A stretch of DNA of 64,000 nt from Astrothelium macrocarpum (lineage: Eukaryota; Ascomycota; Dothideomycetes; Trypetheliales; Trypetheliaceae). The stretch is taken from NCBI GenBank assembly GCA_021030915.1, contig JAGEMR010000020.1, forward strand, positions 124,001 to 188,000, in the 5' to 3' direction. Below the pieces are notes generated by a model. The model worked only from the letters and a program-made list of their open reading frames with translations, did no database searches and was not told where the DNA came from. This document shows positions 10,914 through 23,930 of the stretch, in pieces. A program made the position numbers and the translations under genes. The first letter of the stretch is position 1; each line of letters starts with the position of its first letter.

Positions 10914-11971
10914 GACAAAAGACGATCTCCAAAGAAGCCAATTCAGGCGTCCACTTTCAATCTAATCAACGGGTGTTGATTACGATAGATGTGCTCAATC
11001 ACTGGCGGTATCTAGGATCGAATGTGCAGGCGTCATACTCGTTCTTAGACATCCACGGGTCACTCCCCAAGTTCTCTTGATTTACGACGTAACGGCCGAA
11101 AGTACATAGATGGTCAGGAAATTTGCAGGCAAATGCAGTCGAGTGTGGTTGTTTGATACTACGCATCGATGCAACGGGATGGGAATCTTGAGGCAGCAGA
11201 CAAAGCATCCAAAACCGACACCATCCACGAGTATGTTGCCTTCGTGTACATAAATTTGGCTTTTTGGCTTTTTTCGGGTTCGTTTTTGAAAGCGCAGAAG
11301 CAGCGAATTCTATCCAGAATCCGAAAATCAGACCAGCGCAGAGGCGTAAAATTGGCGCTCAATTGATGTAACATCAACCACACCCACTTTCAAACATCAA
11401 AATAAGGCTTTTAGCCTTTTTTTGCTTTTGATAGAAGAGATGGTGCAATCTACCAGCCACAAGATCTTTAAAAGCCAAGCCCTCAGACGAGCCTTCTTTC
11501 CACGAATCAGATCATCTTTGCATTCACAAAGTTTCGGCCGGGCCCACGCGGACAGCCGTGCCGGTGGTATTACCTAAGTTAGCGGGGAAAAGTGAGGATG
11601 AAAATTTCAGCCCCACGTATGCGGCTATGACTCGCCAAAGCTCAACATGCTTGATCATGCGCCTCTCTTATTGGGTGAGATGGGCATTTGCGGTGATTGT
11701 CCATCCCACTCTTCACGGATCTACACAGGGCCAGGCCTTGATCATCGCCCATGGCTCGGGACATCATGGTTGATAAAGCCTTGCTATAGCCCGTCCTAAC
11801 CTTCGCAAGTCGTTCTTGCACGGCTTAAGCAACACATAGTAAGCGACTTTTGGAGTTTTGCGCTTACTCCTCGCATACAAAACTCTCCACCTCGAATTTT
11901 GTTACTGCTGGCATTTTGGATCAAATTTTGATATCGCAACAAGTTTAGGAAATCTCCAGCCGCAAACCGCG
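10914..11971. other. Intergenic region upstream of the SLC35F-like gene
   Basis: No supported gene. It contains AT-rich sequence with T-tracts and ends in a probable promoter and 5' leader (about 11800-11971). Confidence 0.45.
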
Positions 11972-13352
11972 ATGGCGTCTACAAAGGTCCCTCAGGCCCA
12001 AGAATACACAGTACAAGAATCATATGCTCCAAACACGCAACACTTCACAAGTAAGGATGTCGAGAGCGGTGCCGCCTCTCCGTCGGGAAGCAGCACGAGG
12101 AATGGCGCGCAACAGCATGGGACACCAGAGTTTACGGCATTGGGATTGCATCCAGGTGCAGATGCGACAGTGCAGGACCAAGGGCAGAGGCGGGGATATT
12201 GGCGACGAGGGAACTTTGCTTATCTAAAGACAAAGGAATTTTGGATCGTGCTTGTTCTTGGGTAAGTTTGCTGCCATTGGCTCTATAAACAGAAAACAGA
12301 ACTTTGACATCAAAGCGATACGCCAACGATTGCAACGACATACTAACCTTGTCATACACAGGCAGATCCTCTCCCTCGCTCTCACCGGCGAAAATACTCT
12401 CAGCTCCTTGCTCGCCCAAGACGGCATGTCGATTCCCACCTTCCAAACCCTGCTCAATTACGCTCTCATGAACATCGTCTTCTCCCCGTATACCATCTAC
12501 CGGTACGGCTTCAAAAAGTACTGCTACAACCTACTCTTTCGTGATGGCTGGCGGTACTTTATCCTCGCCTTTGTCGATGTCGAGGGAAATTACTTTACTG
12601 TACTAGCGTACCGTTACACCACCATTCTCTCCGCCGAACTCATCAATTTCTGGGCCATTGTTGTGGTCGTGGTCATCTCTTTCTTGCTGATGAAAGTTCG
12701 TTACCGGCCTACGCAGATCATCGGCATCCTGATTTGTGTTGGTGGTATGGGGCTTCTGATCGCAAGCGACCACATCACTGGTGCCAACGGTGGATATGCG
12801 CCGGACCAGTTAAAGGGAGACTTGTTCGCGCTGCTGGGCGCATCATTCTACGGCCTCAGCAATGTATACGATGAGTACCTGGTTTCTAAGCGGCCTTTTT
12901 ACGAGGTCATTGGACAAATGGGCTTCTGGGGGACGCTTATCTGCGGTGTGCAGTCTGCCATTTTTGACCGCGATGCCTACAAGTCGGCGACGTGGGATCA
13001 CACTACTGGAGGCTATGTTGCTGGCTTTACCATTCTGCTCTTTCTTTTCTATATTCTGGCTCCGTTGACATTCCGCTTGAGTAGCGCTGCCTTTTTCAAC
13101 ATCTCGCTGCTCACTGCTAACTTTTGGGGTCTTATCATTGGATTAAAGCTTTTCGGCCTGTCCGTCCACTGGATGTACCCTTTGGCATTCTGCCTAATCA
13201 TCGTAGGTCTCGTCATTTATTTCTTAATGGAAGGCCAAATGGGCGAGGCAAAGAAGCCGTGGTTGGGAGAAGACCAGGAACGGGGCGTGGATGGATTTGC
13301 GACGGCAAGGAGAAGGATTGAGCAACTAAGACGTCCGAATGGGCATGTCTGA
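11972..13352 (+). CDS. SLC35F-family (DUF914) multi-pass membrane transporter
   Basis: Exons 11972-12261 and 12362-13352 (100-bp intron); 426 aa. After a polar N-terminal tail of about 85 residues there are roughly ten hydrophobic helices, starting at FWIVLVLGQILSLALTGENT. Family-typical segments include DVEGNYFTVLAYRYTTILSA and LLGASFYGLSNVYDEYLV. Relatives are nucleotide-sugar-transporter-like carriers of the SLC35F1/F2/F6 group; their substrates are mostly undefined, so none is proposed. The C-terminal 40 residues are hydrophilic and charged. The ATG at 11972 gives a normal-length tail; the open frame upstream of it has no better start. Confidence 0.9.
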
Positions 13353-13687
13353 ATCAGACACTCTTTATAAGTTGGGCGTTTATATGACTTGATGATAGGC
13401 GGGGCGCCTGAGTAAATACACTCGTATTCTGTACGAGAGTAGAAATCCAAAGCCATGATACCCTTTGTGTAGTATCCAGCAATTCACTGACCGTTCTCTA
13501 ATGCATTTCGTATCCAAAGTCCAGAGTAGGACAAATAAGATGCAAACATGACCCCTTCCATGAGATCAATCGTGATACCCATACACCAATCCAATGCCCC
13601 CGTATGCGTCCAATCTATGTAAAACGAGCTCGATGAATGCAGTCACAAATCCGTCCATCCTGATAGTACCGACACGTAATATGAATC
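13353..13687. other. Convergent intergenic region
   Basis: It separates the 3' ends of the SLC35F-like gene and the zinc transporter gene. No coding signal is seen. Confidence 0.45.
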
Positions 13688-15523
13688 TTACGCTGTCACA
13701 GCGTTGCTGATACTCAGCAAGGCCATACCCACAAACGCAAAGACCATGCACAAGTTCCGATTGTGTGACTTGTCGAGCGCCTGTGAAAAGAGCTGCAACG
13801 CAACAGACGTCATGATACCGGCTGTAAACCAATAGATCAGCCACATTTTATCAATGCATTACATGGTCATTAAGACAATTAAAATACAAAAGCAGGGTAA
13901 TATCAGACTCACCAGTAACAGCAATGCCCCCACCCTCCCATCCCATCCCCACGCCATCCCTGTCTCCTGCCCCTCCACCACCAAATCGAGCCGCAACATG
14001 AAACCACACTGCGGCAATACCGGCACCCAACGGCTGGCTTGCGCCCCCCAGGAAGCTGCTCCAGCAAATCGCCTTCCACCGACTGTGTAGCGCGAGATAC
14101 AACGGCAGCGCCATGGCGAAGCCCTCGGCGAGGTTGTGCACGAAGAGCGAGAAGAAGATGGTGAAGCCGAGCTTGGGCGAGGCGTGGTTGGCGGCGTAGG
14201 TGAGAAAGCCTTCGGGAAGCTTGTGGAGGGCAATGGCGAGGGTGGTTTGGAGGCTGAGCGTGAGGTAGGGGTTGGTGGGGACATGATGATGGTGTTGTTG
14301 TGGTGCTGGGTGCGGGCTTGGGGAATGCTGATGAGGCGGGCAGGTGGAGGGGGTTTGGTAAGGAGAGGTGGGGGACGAATAGTGGGATGAGTGGGAGTGC
14401 TGACGGAGGAGAGGCGTGTGCTCGGTGGGGGCGGCATGGCCATGGGTGTGAGGCTTTGGTGAACCATTTGCGGAGACGGGTGTTGGGACGGTAGGAGATT
14501 CTGAGGAGAGGTGGTTTGTTGCGGGAGCAGACGGGAGGAGACCAAGTGCATTGTCCTGGGTTTGGAGAGTTAATCCCCGTCCGTCAGATGTACGGATAGA
14601 GGATTGAGTGCCCACTGGCTGGGTGGTGCTACGAATCAATCCCATGTGGCGTGGATTGCTGATATTGCTTCGAAAAGGCCCTTTGCGGAACACAGTATTA
14701 AAGCAATCTTGACCACATGGCTCAGAAAAGCCATGGCATGGGCCATCATCTCCGCACTGATGCTTGCCCGCAGAAAAGACTTTCGAAACGCCTCTGCTTA
14801 ATCGCATATGTAAGGAGGGACGTCGATGTGAAGAAGCCGAGCCGTTTAGTTCTGGGGAGAACGATTTTGAGGTTGGAGTGCCCTTCAATATTGCAGAGTT
14901 TGTGGCATTCTCCGTCGACATCTCGGGGCAACTGGCATACATGTGAGCACGAGAATGGTGGTGTTGCTGCAGCTCGTCACGACTCTGGTTCTCGCTGTGC
15001 TCATGAGCATCCTTATGCTCTGGAGCTTCATCGTCATGTGAATGATGACAATCCACAACATGAGATGGTAGAAATCGATGAAATAAAGAAGAGACAACTT
15101 GAATACCAGCGGCACCAGCCAAGAAGCATGCGAGGAGGATAAAAGAGGCATTCCTTGGAGAAAAGCCACCTTGTTGCAAAGAGTCTCTTGCGGAAGGCAG
15201 CATGCTGTTTAGTGAGGAAAAAAGCTGGATTCAAGTCTGAGCGAGCGAAGCAGTAAGGTAAGTTGTGGAGACGTACCATGACGCCGAAACTAAGACTCAA
15301 AGAAGAAGAAAGAAAAGAATTATTTTCCTCAATCTGAAAGTGTCTTTTTCCTGGAAGTTGTCGAATAACGATATCAACACAAATTACCAAAGAGCCAATA
15401 ATGCAAGCTGCCAGTCATCAGTGTACTGCTACTGGCCGTTTCTCAGAGGTGTGGCGGTGAAAACGTACCGAGCGCGCTGATACAGGTGAGGATCCAACCT
15501 CTTGTATCATTGTCAAGCGCCAT
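13688..15523 (-). CDS. ZIP-family zinc transporter, Zrt3-like
   Basis: Exons in gene order: 15523-15469, 15407-15277, 15224-13913, 13821-13688; 543 aa. The start MALDNDTRGWIL and the following segments (VICVDIVIRQLPGKRHF, SLSLSFGVM|LFSSLNSMLPS) fit the fungal Zrt3-like group. A His-rich loop (HHSHDD...HHHSRAH) and a longer Ser/Pro/His-rich loop separate the N-terminal helices from the core. The core holds both ZIP metal-site helices, HKLPEG and HNLAEGFAMALPL. The protein ends in a final helix (FAFVGMALLSISNAVTA). Yeast Zrt3 exports stored zinc from the vacuole to the cytosol; the same role is inferred. The exon-3 acceptor (ATCCAG at 15225-15230) was chosen over a nearby AACAG because only it keeps the frame and the family sequence. 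Confidence 0.92.
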
Positions 15524-16888
15524 GGCTCCAATACTCTTAGTTGCACCCGGTATGAAGTTGAGTCAGGGTAGGAGCATGATAAGAAAGTCATATTCGGAGG
15601 AGAGCAGGCTACAATACAAAAAGTCGTGGGGCTTTTGGATGAGGACCTTGAATAACATGGAAGCTGAGCCGCGCTGTGGCGGATGACACCATTCACGTGA
15701 CCGTAATCTCTCCGTCCGGCTCAAATACGAGACGAGCTACGCACCAAGAGCAGACGAAACGCACCACACGGAGTAGGAATAGGCTTGAAGCGCAATCGTG
15801 AATATATGGCGAACCATCCATCATCAAATTGGACGCTCACTTCTGTGTCAAATCCGATTTCTGACTAAATAGCAAGACGAGAGTGGGTGGAAGCTCGTAA
15901 ACTACGGATTGTTGTCGTTTCATCCGGGGCCGCTTGAGCCAATGGTCTAACCAGTCTAAAAAAGCTTATTTACCTCACGGTCGACTTCACTTCCTCCTCT
16001 TCAGCTCACTTGACATGCCAGACGATTAAACTAGCATTTGACAAAGCGTTGATGTAGTAACCGCCTATCTGAATCAGTAAGATAGAAGGCGTGCTCTTGC
16101 ACAGGGTTGAATTCAAGTCGACCACCTTGTCTGGTCTGTAAACTCTTGCAGTAAGGGCTTGCTTGCTTCTCCTAAAACTTCGTTGGTCCTTGGATGGCTC
16201 AAGAGTTTTTTGTGTCTGCTCTCATTTCTCTCGTTCTCTAGTTTCTGAGCGAGGTACCAAAATCTTTTTACATGGATGGACATTGCATGGATATAAAGCA
16301 AGAACGTCGATCCATGACTTTGGTTGGGGAGAGCCACCCCCGGCTTGGTTATTTTGATTTTTCACTGCTTCTTGTCAAACTGAAGGTGTTTCTTGACAAC
16401 GCTTGTGGTTCGTTTGCAAAGAAGTCAGATGTTGTTTTTATGACAAGGTGGAAAGGCAGTGGCTTGACTAGGAAGAGGGACGTTCAGCATAAGACTCAGT
16501 GCAGCATGGCTTCTTTGGAGTCACCAGCAACGTACGTGGAAGCTGCAGATGGTGATGATGGTGATGGTGGTGAATTCGCTCCTCAAATAAAGACACTGAA
16601 CAGGAGAGACACAAGATAAGTTGAAGGACACTTGAAAGAAAAGAAAGTGAAAAGTGAGGCAGATGCATGACTGTCTTGATTGCTCTGCCCAATGCTGGTG
16701 GGCTTTATCTCTTGGTAGGCACGTGCCTGTAGCTGTTGCCTCTCTCGTCGAGCTCCACTCGCTTCCCACAAACAGTTCCACCTTTTCCGTCCGCACCCTC
16801 TACCTCCTTCGCCTAATCATTGACGCTTCAGTACGCGTCCTCAGCAAAGGGCATTCTATCCGAGCAAACATTAACCTTTCCAGTCACC
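15524..16888. other. 1.4-kb divergent intergenic region
   Basis: It lies between the starts of the zinc transporter (-) and the RRM-like gene (+). No supported coding frame is present. The right end is C/T-rich, typical of a fungal promoter and 5' leader. Confidence 0.45.
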
Positions 16889-19800
16889 ATGTCCGCAACT
16901 GGAGGCGCGTCTTCGGGCCCTGGTCGTAGCCAGGTAAACACCAGCCAGGCTAAGGATACACCTCCTCGCGTTAGCAGCACCACTGAAGCATCAAAGATAC
17001 CTTCAATCACCATCACTGAGAACGTAAGCATCTCTCTGAACCATTAATTTGATAGATTGACAAGACTGAGAATGATGTATCCCACTCACCTTTGTGTTAG
17101 ATGCCTACCTCTACCGTTCCAACCAACACTCTTAATCCATCGCAAGACCTGCCCAGCGATGCCATGGTCACTCAACTACGCCACGGAATGGAGAGCCTGA
17201 CGCTTTATGAACGCTCGGGTGAAGCAAGATCAGCCAGCAATGCAATTACCAGCATGTCTCCTTCTGGACTTGCCTCCACCCTCCGCTTACGCTCACTTGG
17301 CCGCACCTCCTCAAGTACTGGTCATGGCGCTCATGGAAACTCAGTAGCGTCTTCATCTGCGTCAGGTGCTGGCCAGGAGCATACACCCACTTCCGGCTCT
17401 GCTTCTCAGATGACCTCCGCTACGCAGCAGCCCTCTAATCCTAAGCCAAGCGGAGACCGAGGTTCAGAAAAAAAAGCGCCTCAAGACTCGAATGTCACTT
17501 CAACTCCAAGGAGGTCCGTGCTGAGTGGCGATCTCACAGCAAGTAAATATGCAATAGAGACTTTCGTACCGGCAATTACTTTGCGAGAGCCATCCACGTT
17601 CAATCTGTTTTCAGAGCGTGTGACGTCCCCTTCAGGGTCACCACGCTCACGCAAGTCGTCCAAGATATCCCACTCTTCAAAGGCATCTCAGTCTTCAAAG
17701 GCCTCTAGTTCTCGGGCGTCATCCCGCCCTCCAATACCAGCTCAACTTTCAGAACCTCCTCTTTTTGCGGGACCTCCGATCCAGTATGGTCGTGGCCAAC
17801 GAACTTTGGGCTCGACTCCTCCGCGCAATCCATCGTCATTTCAAAGCAGCTCCCACCAGTCGCCATGGCAGCCTCATCGTCTTAGTGAGATGCCTGGCTT
17901 TACTGGGAGCGGGCTCCAAACAGGATCCCGATTGCAGGAAAATACTGCGTTTGGACATGGCTTGTATAAACAGGCTTCTACTCAAGCCAGTGTGCCAAAA
18001 ATTAATGCACCTCAGCCATTCGTGCTGCCCCAACCAGTTGTCCAGCAACACGTTTCGCCGGCTAGTCAGCCCAAGCCGCTGACTCCAGAAAAGGAGGTGA
18101 TGAACGACCTGATCCCTCCTCCACAGTCACACGGCGGGAGATTCCAACGTTCACCAATACACCGGATCAATGCACGTGATGAAGAGCAAACTCAGCCAGA
18201 TAAGGTCGTTAAAGCTTGGGATAATTGGGCACATGACCGCAAACCCGTCAGCGGAGCTCCCAGCGTCGCACAGACGCCCAAAAAGGCAGCAAAGTCTGAC
18301 GGTACTGTTGCTAAAGTTGATCCCATTTCCCATGATCAGAACCAGCAGACCAAGACCCCACCATTGGTTCTTCGACCCAACCCAGCGAGCAAGGATGAGA
18401 GCAGCAAACAAGTCCTGGCTGGAGGGCCGGGCCAAAGTCCAGCAAGTGGTTCCAGTAATGTTTCCAATTCACCTGAAGCCGGCAAAGTAATGCTTCGTAT
18501 CAATTATGGCAAGGAGCTTAAGAATACCCTAGTCGACAAGTGGGAAGAGTACATTAAGACCAAGATCGATGTGCTCGAATCGGAGCAGCGTGATAGGATG
18601 GCCAAGCTGCAAAATGCTCTAATTACTGCCATAGAGGAGCAATTACGTCTACTCGAGAGGGAGCAGGCAAGAACTTTCAAGGAGAAGGACATAAGTCTTA
18701 AGCTTGAGCTGGCCCGGCTTCAAGAAGACCAAAAGAGGATTTATTATAAAGAACGGGACACTTTGACGGCGGATAGTTCCAAAACCCGTCGTGAATGCGC
18801 TATCAAAGACAAGACCGAACTCGATACTACCCGTAGCTCGCTAACCGATGAAGCCAAGACCATGAAGGAGCGCTTGGAGGCTGGTATCCAAAGGTATGTT
18901 GATGAACTCGGATCGAGGGAAGGGATGGAGAGAATGGCGAAACGACTTTTCCCTGGAGCTGAACACGGAGATCCAGTCGATGATCTCATAGTGTAAGCTA
19001 GGTTCTCCATGAAGCGTAAGTATCCGAGCTAACAAAGCCTTTATAGTCACCACAAAAAGCCCGCCGCTCAGCAGTCGGAAAAGTCGGTTGTTGATGCGAA
19101 GCCCGACAATCAGCAAACCGGGACACCAGCTGCCAGTCCAGGTCCCGTTCCATCCAAAATCCCTACCACGTCCATCAAGCTCAACTCTGCTGAGGAGCCA
19201 AAGCGTCCGAACGTCACCTGCTCGACCACTTCTGATGGGAGCCACGATACGGCGGAGAAACAGTCGATGTCCCCTGTCACCGAGACCAGCGAGCACAAGT
19301 CCGGCAGTACCTCTGTTCAGGGCGACGCTAGTGATAAGTCTCTTGGCCACGGCATCGTTGGAGGGATTCGCCGAGTCCAACTGCTCAATCTGCCTCCTGA
19401 CGCCTCAGCCAAGACTGTCGCTTCCCTTATCTGGGGCGGGAACCTCGAGGCTATCAAGCTTGCTACTGCCTCTCGCAAAGCCGACGTGTTATTCATGTGT
19501 CCTGCGGATTGTGCGGCATACGTAAAGGCTGCTGGTGCGCGCATCAAATTCCACCCAGAGGGCAAGGCTCAGGTAAATTGGATCTTCGTGTACGTTGATA
19601 ACGTAGCCGATGCGATCACTACGGAGCTTCAGAGCTACGCAGAGGATGAAATGACTCGCTGCCTAAAGATCGAGGGCCTCGGAGTAGAGTGGACAATTGG
19701 AAAGCTAATTGAGAAGTGTGCCTTGCTTGGGAGCGATGCTGTTGAGCACGTCTACGAGACTCGTGGTGAGGATGATGTAAGCGTCTCCCCCCTAAGAGGT

Positions 19801-19985
19801 CACGTTTTAGGCAAGGTTCCTGCTGACTTTGTATGCAGAAGCGCATCGTTCACATCCGCCTTTGCAAGATCCAAGATGCAGTGTGCTTCATGGGTGAACT
19901 GGTATGTAATGCCGAATTCCGTCATCCTAATGTTTTCTTTTCTAAGGATCCGTGCGCACGCGCAACTGGTGTCCACTATGATTAG
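16889..19985 (+). CDS. Ser-rich coiled-coil protein with C-terminal degenerate RRM-like domains
   Basis: Exons 16889-17023, 17101-18992, 19047-19776, 19839-19985; 967 aa. The first 500 residues are Ser/Thr/Pro-rich and probably disordered. Residues about 515-660 form a charged coiled coil (KWEEYIKTKIDVLESEQRDR onward). Near residue 783 an RRM-like fold begins (RRVQLLNLPPDASAKTVASL), followed by a second, weaker one up to IVHIRLCKIQDAVCFMGEL. This suggests an RNA-binding or ribonucleoprotein-scaffold role; no specific orthologue is recognised. A 45-nt segment near the end (19902-19946) has good intron signals but is also open in frame. With it spliced out, the protein would be 952 aa; both versions end DPCARATGVHYD. 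Confidence 0.82.
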
Positions 19986-20702
19986 TCTTGCTCTTCTTCA
20001 ATCCAAACCATCGATGCTCGTTCATGGCTGAACGATATAATGCTTGCTATGACTGTCTACTGATGAAAAAATGGGCAATGGTATTCTCATGAGCTAATCG
20101 TGCATGATCTGGGCGAATTGTGCACCAATTTCTTTGTTTCCCATGTGAATGAATGGAATTGCGATTCGATTTGCGATTCGATTATGGAGAAGGGATTGCT
20201 AGCTAGTTTTTTTACTCACTTTAGTCGCTCTCTTACTAGATGCAATACTATACACCCTCTTCTACAAAAGCAGTTGCGTTCTAATTGAAATGTGGAATAC
20301 TTGGCCATGAAACCTTGTTATTAGGAACCCACGCTATTCGCCAAACCCAAGTAAATAAGCTGGCCAAATGTACTTGTGGAGAGCTACGTTGAGGATTGAG
20401 GATTCTGTGGAATGGTCGCCATATTTACTGTACTGAGGTGAAATTTGAATCACCTCCCTTTTTTTTTTTTGATGTGCTCAAAGAGGAAACTGCTCCACCA
20501 GGCAAGGGATGTTGTACGACACACTTGGCCATGCTCGTGTAGGAGAGATTTTCGATAACTAGCGGGCCATAACTCTCATCCTCTCCTCTGCTGATTTCCC
20601 TGGTCAATATAGTCTATGTAAGTCTTCATGGCGCATCTCTATCACTATGATGATGAGAAGGTTCCAATCATTCGACCGTAAAATAGGATTTCAACGCAAT
20701 CA
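19986..20702. other. Intergenic region upstream of OMA1
   Basis: No supported gene. A run of 12 T lies at 20459-20470. The last 100 bases presumably hold the oma1 promoter. Confidence 0.45.
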
Positions 20703-22255
20703 ATGGCTCACACGCTTCAGCGGAACTTTGCCTCAGCATTTCTTCCATCTCAGAAAGTCCGACCACAAAATGTAGCATGTCTTAGTCATCCCTTGGCGAT
20801 CCAGAATTTCTTGCGACGGACTCGATCATTCGAACCTCCAATTCCACAAGTTACAAGGTATCTCTCACAGTCACGCACGTATCATCAAGGCTTCCAATCG
20901 AATTCAGTCCTCCACCACGACCACTTCAGCCCTCGCTCGATTAATTGGGGTAAAACTACGGTGACAAGCAAGTCGAACGATCAAAAGAGATGGCAATACT
21001 ACTATAGGAGAGCAAACTCTTACACAAGATTCCAGCAAAGCAGAAACATCATTTGGCAATGGGCCCAGCGGCCATCGTTTTGGTATGTGTTGGGCGGAGG
21101 TGGAGTCCTGATATTCGGCTTTTACGAGTACAACTTGGAGACTGTGCCGGTGAGTCTGTTTGTTTACTTTGTATCGAGGGGCATGGAGAAATCTCAAAAA
21201 GACTCGAATTAGAACGCTTTGTTCTTATCCTCTGGCGGATAATAAGTACGTTGGGGGCTCACAGCCTTGGGAAAAAGCATGCATGACACAAGGGGGAGAT
21301 ATGATCTCGTCAATAGAGATTACCAGTTGAGTTGAATTGTAATGCTAAGAACGCTTGAACAACTAGGTATCTGGCCGTCGACGCTTCAACATTGTGTCCC
21401 CTGAATACGAAAAATGGGCTGCCCAACAGTCGTACCAAGAAATCATGCGACAATATGGCAGACGCATTCTACCTGACCGAGATCCGCGCGTAAGAGCAGT
21501 TCGGAGTGTGTTGCAGAAACTCATCCCTGTTGCTGGCATGAATGATCTCAAGTGGGAAGTACATGTCATTGATGATGGACAGCCGAACGCTTTTGTGATA
21601 CCTGGGTAAGCTATTCCACTGTCTTTAAAAAAAAAAAAAAAAGAGGCTTTTAGCAAGTTCTGGCAGGCTGAGCTGGGTATTGATATTTCGTTATGAAAAT
21701 AGCTCCATTCGCTAATTCAAACATCGATCTTGCAGTGGCAAAGTCTTTGTCTTTACCGGACTTCTCCCCATCGCTAATACACAATCCCGTCTTGCTACTG
21801 TCCTTGCTCACGAGATTGCCCATACGCTTGCCCGCCACTCCGCTGAAAAGGCATCAATCGCAGGTGCTTTCTATGGGCCCCTCATTGGGACTTTGATGTT
21901 CCTCGGCATCCCAGATGTTCTATCTCTGCTTGGTGTTGATTTTCTTCTAAGGAAACCCGGCTCACGTGTTCAAGAAGCCGAAGCTGATTACATTGGCATG
22001 ATGCTGATGGCACAAGCGTGCTTTGATCCAGGCGAGGCAATCGAGCTATGGACTAGATTTGAGGCAGAAGAAAAGAAGTCAGGTGTTGCGCTGCCGCAGT
22101 TTCTCAGCACGCACCCGAGTAGCCATAATCGGATGGAAAAGGTGACGGAGTGGTTGCCAGAGGCAAGACGAAAGCAAGATGAGAGCGATTGTCAGAGTAC
22201 ATTGGGGTATGCGAATGAGTTTCGTAAGGCATTCGGAGGTCAGCGTCGGTGGTGA
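20703..22255 (+). CDS. oma1: Mitochondrial inner-membrane metalloprotease OMA1
   Basis: Exons 20703-21149, 21367-21605, 21736-22255; 401 aa. The basic, Ser-rich N-terminus looks like a mitochondrial targeting sequence. One hydrophobic segment (WYVLGGGGVLIFGFYEYNLE) precedes VPVSGRRRFNIVSPEYEKWA, a conserved family stretch created by the first splice. The M48 peptidase domain carries the zinc motif HEIAH at residues 254-258 and the downstream glutamate region QEAEADYIG (about 308-315). OMA1 cleaves inner-membrane proteins during stress and membrane-protein turnover. The first intron is long (217 bp) for this window, and the second contains a 16-A run at 21627-21642. Confidence 0.95.
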
Positions 22256-22565
22256 TTTGGACGGACTGGGGATGGAGTGCAGATTGTGAATGAGCAAATT
22301 TCGGGCGCTGGTTATATCATATCGAAAGGAGTCAATTTGCGCCAGTATCAGAAGTTCTGCTTCGCGCATCACGTCACCGCAGATGCAGCTATCCATCATG
22401 CTCACATGTCTGTTGGATATTTCATTTGGTTAGGCCTCATCACCACACTCATCCATCATTTCGGATTTCACACCAATAACTACACTCGCATCTTTCTTTC
22501 TTCGAGTTCAAGCCATCTCTTTCTTGAGCTTCTGAAACATCATCACGAGCTTTCTATCTTGCAAA
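22256..22565. other. Short intergenic region
   Basis: It lies between oma1 and the unknown gene that follows on the same strand. No coding or structural signal is recognised. Confidence 0.4.
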
Positions 22566-23180
22566 ATGTCGGAGCCCAAGTCGACAACTACTCCCATCCC
22601 AGCCATCCTTCCCCTTCGCGAGTTCCTCCACTCTCGCGCCTCCCATCGCCTAACACTCCTCATCCCACGCTTTGGGCTCCACCTTGCCCAGTCTTCCCTC
22701 CAAGAGGCCCCAATCTGCATCAACAACCTCACGGTCCAACTATACATTCCACATTACGGATTCATACCACTCGCCACGCTTTCGCCTATCCCTCTTGTTG
22801 AGGGGAAAACAACATATCCCCTCCCATATAGCTACAGCGTCACATTGGAGCTAACGACGCGAACACCAAATGCACTGACATGGGGGATGACGATGATTGG
22901 CGGACTATCAGAGGACGAGACTGGCTTGGATTTGAGAGAGGCGACAGTGGACGTTAGAAATGCTGTGGATGATGGACTGACTGAAAGGATGGAGATTGAG
23001 GAACAGGAAATGAGGGGTAAGGGGGGACCGCAGAAATGGAATCTGTGGTGGACAGTGAGGGCACCAGAGGGAGGAGATGAAGAGGCGAAGAAGGCTTTGA
23101 TGAGGGCGTTGAAGGGAGAAAAGGAGCAGGGAGGAGAGGGAGAGAGGATGGAGGTAGATGGGAACGGTGAATCTGCGTGA
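22566..23180 (+). CDS. Unknown protein, single exon
   Basis: 204 aa, no intron needed. I do not recognise it. The first 110 residues alternate hydrophobic and polar stretches as in a beta-rich globular domain (for example INNLTVQLYIPHYGFIPLAT). The last 90 are highly charged, with Glu/Lys-rich runs and little hydrophobic content. There is no signal peptide or membrane helix. It starts at the first ATG of the frame, 310 bp after oma1 on the same strand. It could be a small conserved fungal protein; no function is proposed. Confidence 0.65.
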   Translation: MSEPKSTTTPIPAILPLREFLHSRASHRLTLLIPRFGLHLAQSSLQEAPICINNLTVQLYIPHYGFIPLATLSPIPLVEGKTTYPLPYSYSVTLELTTRTPNALTWGMTMIGGLSEDETGLDLREATVDVRNAVDDGLTERMEIEEQEMRGKGGPQKWNLWWTVRAPEGGDEEAKKALMRALKGEKEQGGEGERMEVDGNGESA

Positions 23181-23930
23181 CTTTGGTAACGGGATGAAAT
23201 GGTACGAATCAAGGGTAGAGAGACGGAAAAGGGAGAATCAGGCATAGGAGAATGCTCACGGGGTTCCTGGGAGATTGCTGTTCATGCATACATTGTCATA
23301 CTGCCACATTAAGGTGATTGCCATCGAACTGCTCGATGACTACGTCGTGCGTGTGACATCATCGCATTGATGGTGGTATAGCAAGATTCTTCAGAAGCGA
23401 AGAGCACTCCATGTCGATACCCAGACAGTTAATGCGTCACAAGATAATAATATGAAAGAATGCCCATCATCATCAATTCATCTACATAGTTTCCTCTGCC
23501 TATCAAGTGACTCGTTATGGGTATGTGCAGATTTCTATATGTCGCATCTGCCACGCAGCGAGTAGAAGAAAAAGACACAAGAAACCCAGAAAAAGGTTGC
23601 GAAGAAGCAAATCACAATCAGCCCAGCCCCGAAAACTGCACAACTCGGAGGACAATCTGGGGGGCGCGCCGAAATGTTGGTAGTAAACCCGACCGTGCCA
23701 GAACCGTGAGAGATGATAGAGAGCAATGCCACCAGTAGCCAGTTGGAAACAAAACCAGATCATCGTCGTAAGCACCACTTGGAGGAGAAAAACCACAAAT
23801 CAAAACAAAATGATCCTGCCCTTTTCCTCCAGAGCATCACGTACAAGACTCCTCAAGATGCGGATCTAAATAAAAAGAGAAAACTTAAAACATCAAACAC
23901 ATCTCATCTCCTTGATTCGCAAACACCATC
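23181..23930. other. Convergent intergenic region
   Basis: It lies between the 3' ends of the unknown gene (+) and cdc4 (-). Short frames on both strands show no recognisable product. Confidence 0.45.
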
